NCBI GenBank assembly: GCA_003254925.1
Contig: QANZ01038022.1
Span: forward strand, 39,286-103,285
Origin: Chamaecrista fasciculata
Taxonomy: Eukaryota; Streptophyta; Magnoliopsida; Fabales; Fabaceae
Reading direction: 5' to 3'
DNA: 64,000 bases
The notes beneath the pieces were generated by a model. The model saw only the letters and a list, made by a program, of their open reading frames with translations. It was not told where the DNA came from and made no database searches. Made by a program: the position numbers and the translations under genes. This document shows, piece after piece, positions 11,891-24,200 of the stretch. Positions within the stretch are counted from its first letter, which is position 1. Each line of letters starts with the position of its first letter.

Positions 11891-13525
11891 TTAGGTATAT
11901 ATCTTGCTATATATATATCAAAACTCGAGTGACCAAATTTAATTGGGAATTCTAGTTAATGGGTTTGAAGCAAATTCAGTATTGCTAAATAAAATCTGCC
12001 AACTGGGTAGGTTCTATCTTCATCTCTCCCAGATTTATTTTTCTTCTGTCAATTATCCAGATATTTCTATGGTCACATGCTCACAGCTAGTGATTTTATG
12101 GGTTAAAATTTTAATCAGTAGCTTTTCGGAGCTGGTATTTTCACAAGACTCATTTGTGCATGTCCAGACTAGTGATGGTAGTGATGGGCGTGAGTAATTG
12201 GTTAACAAGTGAGAACCTTTCAAATGCTTAATGCTATCACTCATGACTTAGCTATATATATGACAAAGAATCAATGCGACATATATATATATATATATAT
12301 ATTGGTGTTTTCTTTCTCCTTCCTACCAACCTAGAAAGAAGAGAAAATGAAACTACTTCGAGGGTGACATTAAGTAAGGAATTGAGAATTGAAAATTGAA
12401 AAATATCAAATCATAAATTGTGAAGATGCTGCAAAGTTAGAAGATAAGCTTGAACCTTCATGCTGTGGTTTTGTTAATTATCAGACACATGATAACCGTA
12501 TTAGAAAATATTGTATAGACACACAAGACTTAATTTTAAGATTATCTTCTTTTATTCCATCGTATCTAATTTTCTAAATTTTAAGATTATCTTCTCTCTT
12601 TCTTTAACTGGCTCTTATTTAAATTAACTCGTATATATTTCCAAATGAACTCAAAAAAGAGGTATGTTACACCTTCTCTCTCATTTACACACTCATTTAG
12701 TCTTTTACTAACTTTAACATTGGAGTAAAGTTAAAGTGTCATCTAAGAACATTTTTTTGGTAGGTAAATTCTTAGACTCTTGATTCCTTAGTTTTTTTTG
12801 TTTGTTTGATTCCTTAGTTGAAAATAAGGATAATCATATATTTTTAGTTTACTTAGATCATACTAATTTTTTAAATTAATCTTTTATGATTAAAATAGAT
12901 TTAATTTAAGTGTTTGGTGCAGTGGTTGGCGAGTTGTATCTCATATTAAGAGATCTAAGTTCGAGTCATAGAGTCGACAGTTGTTGAGAGGGCTTTAAAC
13001 TGTTCGCTCCCCAATTCAAATGGGACTAATTTTCATTTAGATCATTACACAGATAGACGGGGATACCTATAATATCACCCAAAAAAAAATAATGATTTAA
13101 ATCAAGTAGTTGATTGGACTGGAGTATAAGTCAAGCTTGCACCTGGATGTGTGTCACAGCCAATAGAAACACAAAAAGATAGTGATAGTGAGACTGTGAG
13201 AGTGAGATTTGATGGATGAATGAACGAAAGAGAGAATAATAAGAACAAAGGAGAAGAGGAAGGAAGAAAATGGAAGTATGGAGGAGGAAACGTGGTTGGT
13301 ATTCATTGGGAAATGGAGAGGCGAAAGGGAATCAACTCATCAAGTTAGTGTGAGTCACTGAGAAATGAGGACAATAGCAAGTGGTGGCCATTCAAATTCT
13401 CAAGTGACACTGATACATATATCAGTGACATGGGTCCCCACCCTTACCTTTACGTGTCTTCACCACACTTGTTGTCACCATTGCTCTTGTGCTATGCTCT
13501 CTTGACACCTCTCACAACTCATTAA
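11891..13525. other. intergenic with a SINE-family-1 copy at 12905-13090
   Basis: A-box TTGGTGCAGTGGTTGG and B-box AGTTCGAGTCA, and the ATAGACGGGGATACC end, identify the diverged SINE. An (AT)n run is at 12281-12302. The 13100-13520 stretch is less repetitive and has no convincing gene. Confidence 0.5.
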
Positions 13526-14121
13526 GGCTCCGTTTGGTAAGGTTGGAGGTATGTAAAAGAAAGGGTTTTACAAGGGAAAAATTGTGAGGGAAAGGAAAAG
13601 TAGTTGAGGGAATGTAAAGTAGATAAAAATTGAAAGTATTTGGTATAAAATGGTAGGGGAGGGAAAGTAAAATAGATATAGAAAAAAATGACAAAAATGC
13701 CCTTCCCACAACCACCACCAGACCGCCGCCTACCACCGCCGTGCACGGTGGTCGGAGCCGCCGTGCACGGTGGTCGGCGCCGCCGTGCACGGTGGTCCAC
13801 GGTGGTCGGCGCCGCCGTACACGGTGGTCGGACCCGCCGTCCACGGTGGTCGGCGCTGCCGTGCACTGCCGCCGTTCACCATTTGGGGGAGGAGATGGGA
13901 TGGGAATGAGAGGGGCAAATTAGGAATTCTACCATAATTCCCTAGGTAGACTTGGATTACATCAGAAATGTGAAGTAAAGAAAAATGACATATGTAATGT
14001 AAAGCCCTTTACATTGTAATCCACTTTACATAGCTCAAATTACCATACCAAACACATGAAAATCTTGGACTTTGTGCCCTTTTACAATGTAAAAGTGTTT
14101 GGTGGTGTACCAAACGGAGCC
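13526..14121. mobile_element. PIF/Harbinger-like MITE containing a GC-rich minisatellite
   Basis: GGCTCCGTTTGGTA and TACCAAACGGAGCC are exact inverted ends, with TAA on both sides (13523-13525 and 14122-14124). The TIR resembles the Tourist GGN-CTGTTTGG type. The interior contains about six diverged 22-bp units (13738-13876), GCCGTGCACGGTGGTCGG with a variable end. Confidence 0.75.
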
Positions 14122-14828
14122 TAATATATACTAATTGTATTTAACCCAATTAAATTATCTTTTAGATATATCTTTTATTAGTGATAATCGTGTTGAAAGT
14201 ATTATCGGAACATATCTTATAGAGTGAGATTTGAATATAGGTTTATCATTTATTTTAACAGATAAGTTTAAGTAGAGATAGGCACAGGTATTTTACCAGG
14301 ATTAGGTTATAAGGGAATACCTCTCGATCTTTTTAAGGATTTATGGAAAGAATTTACATATCACCTATTATATAAAGTTCTCACATCAATTAGAGGATTC
14401 TAATCCTTACTCTTGTGGGGTAAGAGTCTGAACCTTAACTAACTATACCATCAATTCTTACTCACTTAGGTTCATTATGTTGTGAAAGATTAGACTACTT
14501 TTAGACTCAATTCTTATTAAGCAATTAAATCAAACTTCATTTTGGTTTTCTTTAAATATTTTTTTATGTCCTGAATTTGATTCTTGAGATAGTGTGTATG
14601 TAACAATTTTTATGATCAGTTCTTTACTTACTTGTTGGCTATCAACCGACTGATACGGGAAGGATGGTGCCTAGCCACCCAGAAAACAATAGCAAAAGAT
14701 TTGATACTGAATTTTTTAGAGACTAAATTATATATTTTAATCTTTAGAAGATTAAATTGTATAACTTTTAAAAATGGACTTATTAGTTTACTAATGACAA
14801 GAGCTACCTCATGCCTCACTTCAATTTG
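14122..14828. other. upstream region of the TPR gene, no other gene
   Basis: AT-rich, with partial foldback-type sequence near 14690-14770. It precedes the TATA-like motif at 14829. Confidence 0.4.
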
Positions 14829-14837
14829 TATAAAAAG
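14829..14837 (+). promoter_or_regulatory. putative TATA box of the TPR gene
   Basis: TATAAAAAG lies 109 bases before the ATG at 14946 and is followed by a CT-rich stretch, which is the usual plant TATA-to-start spacing. No transcript evidence is visible. Confidence 0.45.
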
Positions 14838-14945
14838 AGTGAAAGAATCCCTCTTTTCTTCTATTTCTCTGCTCCACACTTCTTTTCTGTCATCACACTT
14901 TGAGTGTCTCAAAGTCTCGACTCCATCAAAGACTTAGAAACAAAA

Positions 14946-15129
14946 ATGATTCTAAGAAGCTCATCGGCTCCAATTCCAAGCTCATGCCTACCCCATTATC
15001 ATTCATGTCACGATTCATCAGAATTATCCATTCTCCATTACCTTCCTAGAACATCCTCATCATTTTTTTTATTCACCACTTTAACAAGAAGCCCCATCCA
15101 AGCTGTCTTCAGCATCACCCAACTTAGTT

Positions 15130-15167
<38 letters not shown>

Positions 15168-16788
15168 TGTCAAAGAATAAGAAGACCCATTCATCATCAT
15201 GAGAAGCTGTCTTCAGGGATGGGAATGGGAATGGGAAGCAATGGAAGTGATGGTGGACATGGAAGCCCATGGAATCACTCAAGTAATGGAGGAGATAGTA
15301 CAGATGCTTATTATCAGAAAATGATTGAAGCTAACCCCAATAACTCTATCTTGCTTGCTAACTATGCCAAGTTCTTGAAAGAGGTCTATACTTACACACT
15401 GATATAGATTACTTCTGAATTTTACAAGCTAATAAATAGATTTTTTGAACTTTTAGCTTTTATCACATAGCACCTTTCTATCAACTTCTCGTCTAGTTAT
15501 TATTGTTATTTGGATTCTCTATAATATTTTAGGGGTACTGAAAGAGAAAGGAATAGGGTAGAGAGAGAAAGTCTCAGTGGTCTCTACTTGTTCTTTTCTC
15601 TCTCGGCACTACACCTATAGTGCACTATAGAGGATCCAAATTGTTATTATTGTTTTGTGGTAAAAAAAAAGTTAGATTATTTAAAGTGTTGAGTGATTAA
15701 AATTGAAAACTCAACAGTTTTGTTTGTCAATTTATTTGAACCTAGAGATATTTTTTGTTTCAGCCTAAAATTGAGGAGTCCTAGCTAGGTGTATTTCATC
15801 CATATAATTGTGTATCATCATAGAATTGAATTTATGAATGAATGAATAGGTGATTGGAGATTATGGTAAAGCAGAGGAGTATCTAGAAAGATCCATCTTG
15901 GCGAATCCGAGGGATGGTATTGTTTTGTCTCAGTATGCAGATTTGATATGGCACACCCAGGAGAATGCAGATCGAGCAGAATCATATTATAATCAAGCTG
16001 TTCAATCTTCCCCTCATGATTGGTAACATACTAAATATATATATACTAGGTTAATACTCAAATTGGTTCTAAAAGTATGAGGTATATATATTTTAAATTA
16101 GTTTTAAATGTTTTATTTGATTTGTTTTACATTGGTCTTTTATATTTTCATAATTTTTTTTTTATTTTTAGTCTTAAATTACTGAATGTAGTTATATATC
16201 TCTCGTTTCAAGTTCAAATATGATAGATCTAGAGCTGCAACTTGTTTTTGACAAGTTCTTTCTCTCTCTAGTTAGAACCATCAACAGACTAAATTAAATC
16301 GAGTCCCAAAAGTCGGCTGCACATATCTCTTTCATTTTAAGTTTAAATCCGATGAGTTTGGAACTAAGTATTACTTTAAAAAGTTCTTTCTCTACCTAGT
16401 TGGGACTATTGGCAAACGAGATCAAATCTTGTTTCGAAAGTGGGTTACTAAGTGGATTTGGGGCTAAAAGTGAAAAATTATAAAAACACGTAATACCAAT
16501 TTAAAACAAATGAAATATGTAGGACTAATTTGAAATACCCCATACTTTTGGGACCAATTTAAATATATAAACTTGAAGTTCTTTGTCCTGTTTTGATGAC
16601 ACTAAGGTATAATTTGCAGTTATGTGCATGCTTCTTATGCTAAATTCTTATGGGAAACTGATGAGGGAGAAGAAAAAAGAGAAGAGAAAGAAGTGAAACT
16701 CAAAGAATGGCAACATAAATCTGATCACAAACATACATATCCACCTCATGACTTGCTCCAAAATTACCCAACCACCACTCTCCTTTAA
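14946..16788 (+). CDS. tetratricopeptide-repeat (TPR) protein with acidic poly-Asp tract
   Basis: Three exons (14946-15383, 15850-16022, 16620-16788) give 259 residues, with introns in phases 0 and 2. The N-terminal half is low-complexity: Ser-rich, then eleven consecutive Asp encoded by GAT repeats, then a Gly/Met-rich stretch. From about residue 125 three TPR-like units follow: AYYQKMIEANPNNSILLANY, then GDYGKAEEYLERSILANPRD, then the AESYYNQAVQSSPHDCYVHA unit. The C terminus is a charged Glu/Lys tail. This layout matches a plant family annotated only as TPR-like superfamily proteins (relatives of Arabidopsis At4g32340 and At1g80130), whose role is not settled; TPRs usually bind protein partners. 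Intron 2 holds an inverted-repeat element (about 16048-16565). Confidence 0.85.
16048..16565. mobile_element. foldback element in intron 2 of the TPR gene
   Basis: The left end (CAAATTGGTTCTAAAAGTAT) is the inverted complement of the right end (ATACTTTTGGGACCAATTT). The interior has the recurring motif of Lys/Arg-poor AT sequence with repeated 'gagctgcaacttg/gagtttggaactaag' segments seen in the 18504, 32638 and 39073 copies. Target duplication not clear. Confidence 0.6.
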
Positions 16789-18503
16789 TTTAACTTCACC
16801 CTCTTAGTCTTGTAACAATATTTTTATCGAAATGGATAGAAAATATACAAGACATGAAGAGGAGAAGTCTTAATTTTGTTTTTATTTTTGTTTTAATCCT
16901 GAGTTTAGATATGATACCTTAAGCCAGAATTATTAATTATAGCTTTAATTTCCATGATTAGTGTGCTAGATGATCATGTATTCATGTTGCACAATGCACA
17001 TGTTGAGTATTTCAAATTTTGCCAATGGAATAAGTAGCCTTTGGTGTCAAATTTTGCACATCTGAGTATTTCAGTTTCTCTTCATTCTACCCCATAGTAA
17101 TTTTTTTTTACCCCTTTATACTATATAGCCTAATTACACTCTACCCCCTAGTAACTTTTTTTTACTTCAATAGTATTTTTGGGATACATTTTTCTCTCAA
17201 AATATTCAAAGGATTCTTTTTCCACCTGAGCCGAATATAACATTTTGATGTCATTTGATAAATAGAAGTATCTGTATGCTCCTAAACTATAGAGTAAATC
17301 TTAGTCGTACTTTTAAACTTTTTCTGGGATTGATTGTACAACTAAAGTTTCACATCTGTCTCAATTGTACCAACCGACTTAATGTTGTCTAAATCTTTAA
17401 CGAAAAATATTAACATCATATTCATGTCAATATTTTTAGAGATAGAATTGATGAAAAAAATGAAAGTTTAAGAGCATAATTGACACCAAAATATATAAAG
17501 AAAAAAATTCATTTGCCATGTCACCACCATGTTAGCATTTTTCGTTATTGATTTTAACAATATTAAATTTTGAGATACAATTAGTCAAATATAAAACTTT
17601 AAAGATATAATTGACCATAAAAAAATAAAAGTACAAGTGAGACTTAACGAACCAAAGATACTTTTGCTTTTATTTCACTTATTTTTATAGAAGTTTTATG
17701 GATATTAAAATTAATGTTCCGTGAATTGCATCTAACAATTAGAAGAAGTCATCAAAATGTCATATTAGAAATAATTTTCTTTTACTTTTTTTAAGAAAAA
17801 AATATCTCCAAAATACTATTGAAGTTAATTGGTCAAAATTTTCTTACAAGTTGTGTAGTTTTGAAGAAAATGAAAAAGGTTTAGTTATTATTAAAAATTG
17901 GCAGAGCATGTGAGTGACATGGTCTTAATTTCTCCTCGTGGCCAGTAGTGTTTCCCATCCTTTGAAGGGATCATCAGTCATCACTTCATAATATTATCAT
18001 ATTTGAGAGTGTTCCTTCCTTTTTTTTTTAATACCTTTTCTTTTTGTCATTATTGGACTGAGAAATGATTTTTGTGAAGTACGTAATATTTATTTATGTT
18101 GGTGTTTACGTAAGTATTACAAGTAGTGCAGAGATAAAAACAATTTGATTTTTCTTAAAAAAAATAAATATAGGAGGAAATAGAAAAAAAAAACATCATA
18201 TTCAAAGTAATAAAATTCTCCAACAATGACGCTACCTTGATTAAAGTGGAGGAAGAAAAAGCAAGCAATGACCATTCACTTGCAAGTTGTGTTCATAGTT
18301 CATCATATAATATTTGTTGCACCACCTAAATCACGTGACTGTGTAGTTTGAATTAATAAGAAAGGGATATACAACTTACATATTCAATTAGACTTAATTT
18401 TAGCCTTATTAACTTTTATTTATTTATATTCAGGCAAAAAAAAAATATTTATTATTGTATTATTTTTTCTTAAGAAATCACACAACTTTCAAAGACATTC
18501 AAA
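16789..18503. other. intergenic; a foldback element at about 17262-17670
   Basis: TAGAAGTATCTGTATGC and its complement near 17655 bracket a palindromic stretch. The region 17880-18340 is unique-looking with no coding frame I can support. Confidence 0.45.
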
Positions 18504-19022
18504 GGCTAAAGTCTCAAATTGGTCCCTTATGTATGGGGTAGGTTTTAAATTGGTCTATTATCTTTTATTTGCTTCAGATTGGTCCTACATATTTAGACGG
18601 TGTTTCAAATTGATCTCAGAAATACTTAATGTGATCATATCTCTTTTATTTTAAGCTCAAATGCGACAAATTCAGAGTTACGAGTTTCTTTTGACGAGTA
18701 CTTTGAGACCACAAAACAAACAAAGTCAAATCGGGTTTTAAAAGTAGGTAACTCATTTCACAGTCAAGCAAATGAAATTAGTCATTTATCTTTCGTTTAA
18801 AGTTTGAATGCAATGAATTTGAAGCTGTGTTAACTTTTGAAGCGTTTTTTCTCTGCAAAGTTAAGATTGCTAGTAAATAAGATCAAATCTCGTCTCAAAA
18901 GTATTTTGGGAACCAATTTGAAACATCATGGAAATATATAAGACTAATATGACACAAATAAAAGATAAGGGACCAATTTGAAACCTACCCCATACATAAG
19001 GGACCAATTTGAGACTTTGACC
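18504..19022. mobile_element. foldback element of the 32638 family
   Basis: Left GGCTAAAGTCTCAAATTGGT and right ACCAATTTGAGACTTTGACC are inverted. Inner TATGGGGTAGGTTTTAAATT pairs with AATTTGAAACCTACCCCATA. TTCAAA is next to both ends, but offset. Confidence 0.7.
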
Positions 19023-19149
19023 TTCAAAATAATACTATGAGATTCTTTTTTTAATTTTAATTCATTTTCTCTAATAAAATATACCAAAAGACCAAATTAA
19101 GACTTTATTCTTTTGTGATTTTGTGTAATAAATTGCATTATTAAAAAAA

Positions 19150-20480
19150 GGCTTAAGTGCACTTTTGGTCCCAATACTATGACTAAGGTTTCAATTTGGT
19201 CCCATAACTATTTTTGTTGCAGATTTGGTCCCAAACCTTCGCAAAAAGTTTCACCGTTAGTCCCCTGGTCACTTCCGTCCAATTTTCGCCGTTAAGTGTG
19301 ACGTGGCATTCTGACTGGGATGCTGACGTGGCAAAATCAAATGAGATGGAGTAAGTTAGGATCAATATGTAACATTTCATAACTTCTCTGGACTGAAAGC
19401 ATAATTTTATCGAAAATGAATTGCCTTTCAACTCTAAAACCATTTTCAGAATCCGAATCGTGAAATCTGAGAATCATCCAGCGACATTCTTCCTGCATCG
19501 ACATTCTTCCTGCATCGGTTTCTCGGCTTCTCCACAAATCTTGCTCCGGCAGCGCCCACGCGCCCTCTACTAGCACCGTCTCCGAGCCCCGTCGCCGGTC
19601 ATGCGAGGTTCTCGCGCGCAGCACTCTCTGGGATCTCTTCAACCTCGACGACGGCGAGGACGACAACGATAAGGGTCTGAATCGGAAGTTCGAGGTCGAA
19701 TTGGGAAACGTGGGTTTTGAAATTCGAGAGGGATGGTTTTGTGGGTGCTGTTGCAGATGAAGTCGACGATGGGGAGGAGACGAAGACGATGAAAGAGTTT
19801 ATAGATCTTGAATTGCAGAGTCGGAAGAGTGGGGCGAGAGATTTCAGAGAGATTGCTGGAAATTTCTGGGAGGCAGCTTCTGTATTTAGCAAGAAGCTGA
19901 GGAAATGGGGGCGGAAACAGAAGTTGAAGAAACATGGTAACGTTACTGTTGATAATAATAATAATGCAGGTGTTGAGGTTGAAAAGCCGAGAAACCGAAG
20001 ATTTATGGAGACTCAATCTGAGATTGGGGAATATGGGTTGGGAAGAAGATCTTGTGATACTGATCCAAGATTATCACTCGATGCAGAAATGTTATGGGTT
20101 TTATTTATGATCCAAGATTAATTATCGGTTTTTGGGTTGTAATGTTGATGAAAGGAATACTAATCTTCTTCTTCAACATTGATTTCACAGTTTGTTTTTT
20201 CATGGATTGGAATACAAACCCATAATTATGCGTTCAGTCCAGAGAAGTTATGAAATGTTACATATTGATCCTAATTTAGTCCATCTCATTTGATTTTGCC
20301 ACGTCAGCATCCCAGTCAGACTGCCACGTCACACTTAACGGCGAAAATTGGACGGAAGTGACCAGGGGACTAACGGTGAAACTTTTTGCGAAGGTTTGGG
20401 ACCAAATCTGCAACAAAAATAGTTATGGGACCAAATTGAAACCTTAATCATAGTATTGGGACCAAAAGTGCACTTAAGCC
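19150..20480 (+). mobile_element. Pack-MULE with captured OCTOPUS-like gene fragment
   Basis: The element starts GGCTTAAGTGCACTTTTGGT and ends with its inverted complement. The terminal inverted repeats run about 257 bases (19150-19406 and 20224-20480). A 9-bp direct duplication TTAAAAAAA flanks it (19141-19149 and 20481-20489), as expected for Mutator-like transposition. The ~817-bp interior has high GC and coding-like sequence unlike its ends, described in the next entry. No transposase is present, so it is non-autonomous. Its right end is about 720 bp upstream of the MBD gene. Confidence 0.85.
19500..20121 (+). pseudogene. captured, frameshifted OCTOPUS/UPF0503 (DUF740) gene fragment
   Basis: In the frame of 19590, the sequence reads RRRSCEVLARSTLWDLFNLD. 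In the frame of 19717, a second block reads KTMKEFIDLELQSRKSGARD, FREIAGNFWEAASVFSKKLR, then later MET-QSEIGEYGLGRRSCDTDPR. These blocks and their order match the N-terminal half of plant OCTOPUS-like proteins, polar plasma-membrane proteins of phloem cells. A one-base frame change separates the blocks near 19690-19717, and a second probable shift after SLDA truncates the repeat of DPR motifs. The fragment lacks the start and the C-terminal half of the family, so it is a gene fragment. It lies sense to the MBD gene. The frame from 19717 has no ATG at its start; an internal ATG is at 19789. Confidence 0.75.
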
Positions 20481-20625
20481 TTAAAAAAAAAAGTCTTAAA
20501 ATACTATAATATGGACCTATCCAAATGTCCAAATCCATTGGGTCATCTTTCTGGACCCCAAATAGTTATTTCAATTCGCTTTATTAACCCAAAATGCCTT
20601 ATCTTCTAACTTTTCGCCTCCTACC

Positions 20626-20903
20626 GACACGTGTCCTTCCAAATTCTCACCACCCCCACGCGCTTTTCCCGCGCGTGTCACAACCTCACCTCAACCAACA
20701 AGAGAATGATAACCACGCGCGAAAAACGCGCGTGGGTTAAGCATAAGAGAACATTAAAACTTTAGACGCGCGTGATTCGCTGACACGAACTTTCGTGGCA
20801 CGTGTCTACTACGTTAAGGTGTCATGTTATGGTGAGTTTAACAAATAATCAAAACTAGTTTTCTTCATAACGAGGCAAAAATCAACTTTCAGTGACACGT
20901 GGC
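20626..20903 (+). promoter_or_regulatory. ACGTG (G-box/ABRE-like) and CGCG-box cluster upstream of the MBD gene
   Basis: Three ACGTG cores occur: GACACGTGTCC near 20626, GGCACGTGTC near 20797 and GACACGTGGC near 20894. Between them are several GCGCGTG/CACGCGC motifs, including an exact inverted repeat CCACGCGCG / CGCGCGTGG at 20713-20735 with a 5-base A spacer. ACGTG cores bind bZIP/bHLH factors and CGCG cores fit CAMTA sites in general knowledge. They lie 300-580 bp before the ATG at 21204. Confidence 0.5.
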
Positions 20904-21203
20904 GATATTTGATTGCTGACTTTGGAGTCATTCACGGAAGTTTCAATTCCCTTGTGGGTGAGGTTATCAGATCCCAAATAAATAATTAAAAAATATTCAA
21001 TTTCGTGACGGTTTGAAAAGAAAGAAAGAAAGAAATAAAGAGAGAGAAAGTAAAAGCTCACACAAATCTGATATATCTGAAAGACACAACGGTTTATACA
21101 TTTAGCTCAGAACAAGAGAGAGAAAGTGAGGGGTTTTCAGAAATTGAAATTTTGGTGGGAATTTTAGAGAGAGAAAGTGATAGAGATAGAGAGGGAGGGA
21201 AAA

Positions 21204-24200
21204 ATGGAGAGCACAGAGGCAGTGATGATGATGGAGGTGGAACCACAAAGTGCTGCTAAAGATGAGGTTCTATCAGTGGAACTTCCTGCTCCTTCTGCTT
21301 GGAAGAAACTGGTCACTTTCTCTCTCTTCTTTCTCTCTCTCTCTATTGTTTTCTAATTTTCTTTTTCTGATTATGATTTTGAATTATATTTTGGTTTGTG
21401 ATATGTTGAATTGTTGATTTACTGTGGTCATCATGTTCTGCTTGAAGATTGTGAGCTTTTCGCCAATTTCCAGGGTTTAATTTTTCATTTAGTTAGTGCT
21501 AGATTTGTGATTGTTTATCTGAATTTGCTTGGTTCAATTCTGTCGGCAACTCTATTTGAAATACGGCTTTGGTTGCAATATGTCCTGTTTCAAGAGCTGG
21601 GGCTTGTTCATTGTTTGTGTCGGTGGTAATTTTGTTTCTAGGGTTTCCTTCAGAGGGCTTACCTGCAAATTGTGATAAGAACTTTTTCCTAATAGATTAC
21701 TGATATGCTACTAATATAGTTTTCTCTTTCTATCATGTTGACTATTTAATTGGATTTTGACCATCTCTGCTGCTGCAGACAAATTTTAGGGGGAATACTT
21801 TAATATTGTAGAAAACGTTTAGAATTTTAGATGAACTTGTAATATACAAAAAAATAAGCATGTAATTGTGGTGAGTGACTAATTTCTGTATAGTTTGATG
21901 AACTACAATCCATGGACTCTGCATTTGAACTTCCCCAAACATTGGTTTTTTAACATTTAGTATCTTCTGCCTCTCCAAAAGGGACAAGCATGCAATATTT
22001 AGTCCTTACTCAGCAGTGAGGAGCTGTATTTGGACTTCAAGTTGTTAGCTGTAGCTAGTTACCTCACTTCATCTCATTTTTCCTCTTATCCAAATTTGAC
22101 ATGCTGCTTGTAGAAGGTTTGGCTTTGGCAACAAATGATCATTCAGCCACCTCTTATCGAATCCTTAACTGTTGGCACCTAAGTGTCGGTGTCTTGATAG
22201 CGGGATTATACAGTTTGTTCTTAGGTTTTCTTGAATCTGCTAGTGGGCCTGGCATTACAGGGATCTTCATCTGTCATTAACATAAGGTGCCAACTTCCAT
22301 TTTTGTTCTGTGATTCAATACCTGTATCCATCTTTGCTTCTGAAGCAGTATTTCTGTCTACATCCTTTTTACTTCCTTCAGATTTGATACTGGATTGAAG
22401 TTTTAAAGTCTGCTGCAAAATGGTGGAGAAAATAGCTGGGGTTTTCTATACTAGGAGAAAGATATATGGAATAAAATATTTTCGTTGTGTTTTGCTGAAA
22501 TGAATGAAAATGCAAAGTGTGAGGATCTTCCTTATCTAGTTGCTGGAGCAAAGTGTCTGAATTCTTGTAGACTTGTTAATGGTTTCCGCTTAATTAAGGA
22601 AGGATGCATATTGGAGAAAATAGGGATTTTCTTTCCTTTGAATTTTGGAAAAGGAAAAAGGAATATAAAAAGGCAACAGTGAAATTTTGGTGTCAATTAC
22701 AGGCTAATTAGGAAGTAGGAGCTGTTGTGGTTGTACTAAAGGAAGATTTATACTGATTATTATTTTCTCCTTTGGAACTGTTACTATGATAGTAAAATTT
22801 AGTAGCATGCAAAATATGGAGTGAATTGTCATGCTTCGGTTGTTCCTGCATGTTGTAATCTCTAGCATCTAGGATATTGAATGTTGTGTGCAAATTCAGA
22901 AAAATTGTTGACAGCAGAGTGACTGACATTTTATCCATTTTGTCCCAAATTGTTATATCCCCTTTCTTTCTTTGTTGGAAAAGAACTTGAATGGACCTAA
23001 ACATCTTGACTTAATATCAAGGGGAATTTGAATGAAAATAAATTCTCAGGTGTGGGAGACAAATGAAATTGATGATCAGATAATCTCTAAATAAAATATG
23101 ATAAAAATAATCTTCTTTTGTCCGTATTTTCCAAACATGCTGTAGCTTGAATTAAGGGATTGGTGCCTTTTAAGCTGTTTTTTAATGATAAATCTTGCAT
23201 AGCCATCTGCTAGAAAGAGTGCTTCAGTTGCAGCCTTGACTACTTAGTCCTGAAAATTTTCATTTCAAGTCATTAAAGACATACTAGAGCAGTTAAGAAA
23301 CTGATTTTTACTAATCTACTGATGATAACCCATCATATCTAATATGTTATATTAGCTATTGTATAGATTCCTTAATAACACGTAAGCCCCCACCCCTTAA
23401 CACACACACACGGGTTCCCTCTGGCACATATTTTCCCATTTTCCCTTTCTAATGATCTTTTCTTTCTTTTCTGAATGGGGTGGAGGGAGGGAGAGTGGTT
23501 CTGTTGAGCTCTATTTTTAAAGAACTAGAACTCTGTTGAAATCGACCAGCTTTACTGGATTTGCTCGTATGCTGCATTTTAACTGTTTTATAATGCATTG
23601 CTAGTTCCATTCCATTCTGCAGTTCTTCCCTAAGAAAGTAGGAGCACCAAGAAAAAGTGAGATCGTATTCATTGCTCCAACTGGGGAGGAGATCAGTACC
23701 AGAAAACAATTGGAGCAATATCTTAAGGCGCATCCTGGCAATCCTGCAATATCAGAATTTGAGTGGGGAACAGGTGAGACCCCTAGGAGATCAGCTAGGA
23801 TTAGTGAGAAGGCCAAATCAACTCCACCAACAGATAGTGAACCGCCCAAGAAACGAGGTCGAAAGTCATCAGGTTCTAAGAAAGATCAGAAAGAAACAGA
23901 AGCTGCTTCGGATGAAAGTAAAGCAAAATCTGCTAATGAAAAGCCTAATGCTGCAAAGAAAAGTGAACTGCAAGAGGACAAGGCTCCTAAAGAGGAAGAT
24001 GCCCAAGGCAATGATGTGGAAGATATTTCTGGAAAAAAGCAAATTGCAAATGGAGATGAAACACCACAAGCTGAAGAAACCAAGAAGCCAGACGTGGATA
24101 ATACTGAGGAAATCAAGGATAGTAAAACTGAAGGGGAAAATGTCATTGCTGAAAACCCTCAAGGAGAAGAAGCTCAAAACCAAGAAGCAGTAGCTGAACC

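Noticed and set aside
13512..13923. Several Pro/Arg-rich frames on both strands
   Set aside because: They come from the 22-bp GC-rich minisatellite in a MITE.
23657..24193. A Lys-rich frame overlapping MBD exon 2
   Set aside because: Shadow in another frame of the Glu/Lys-rich MBD tail; the MBD motifs are all in the main frame.
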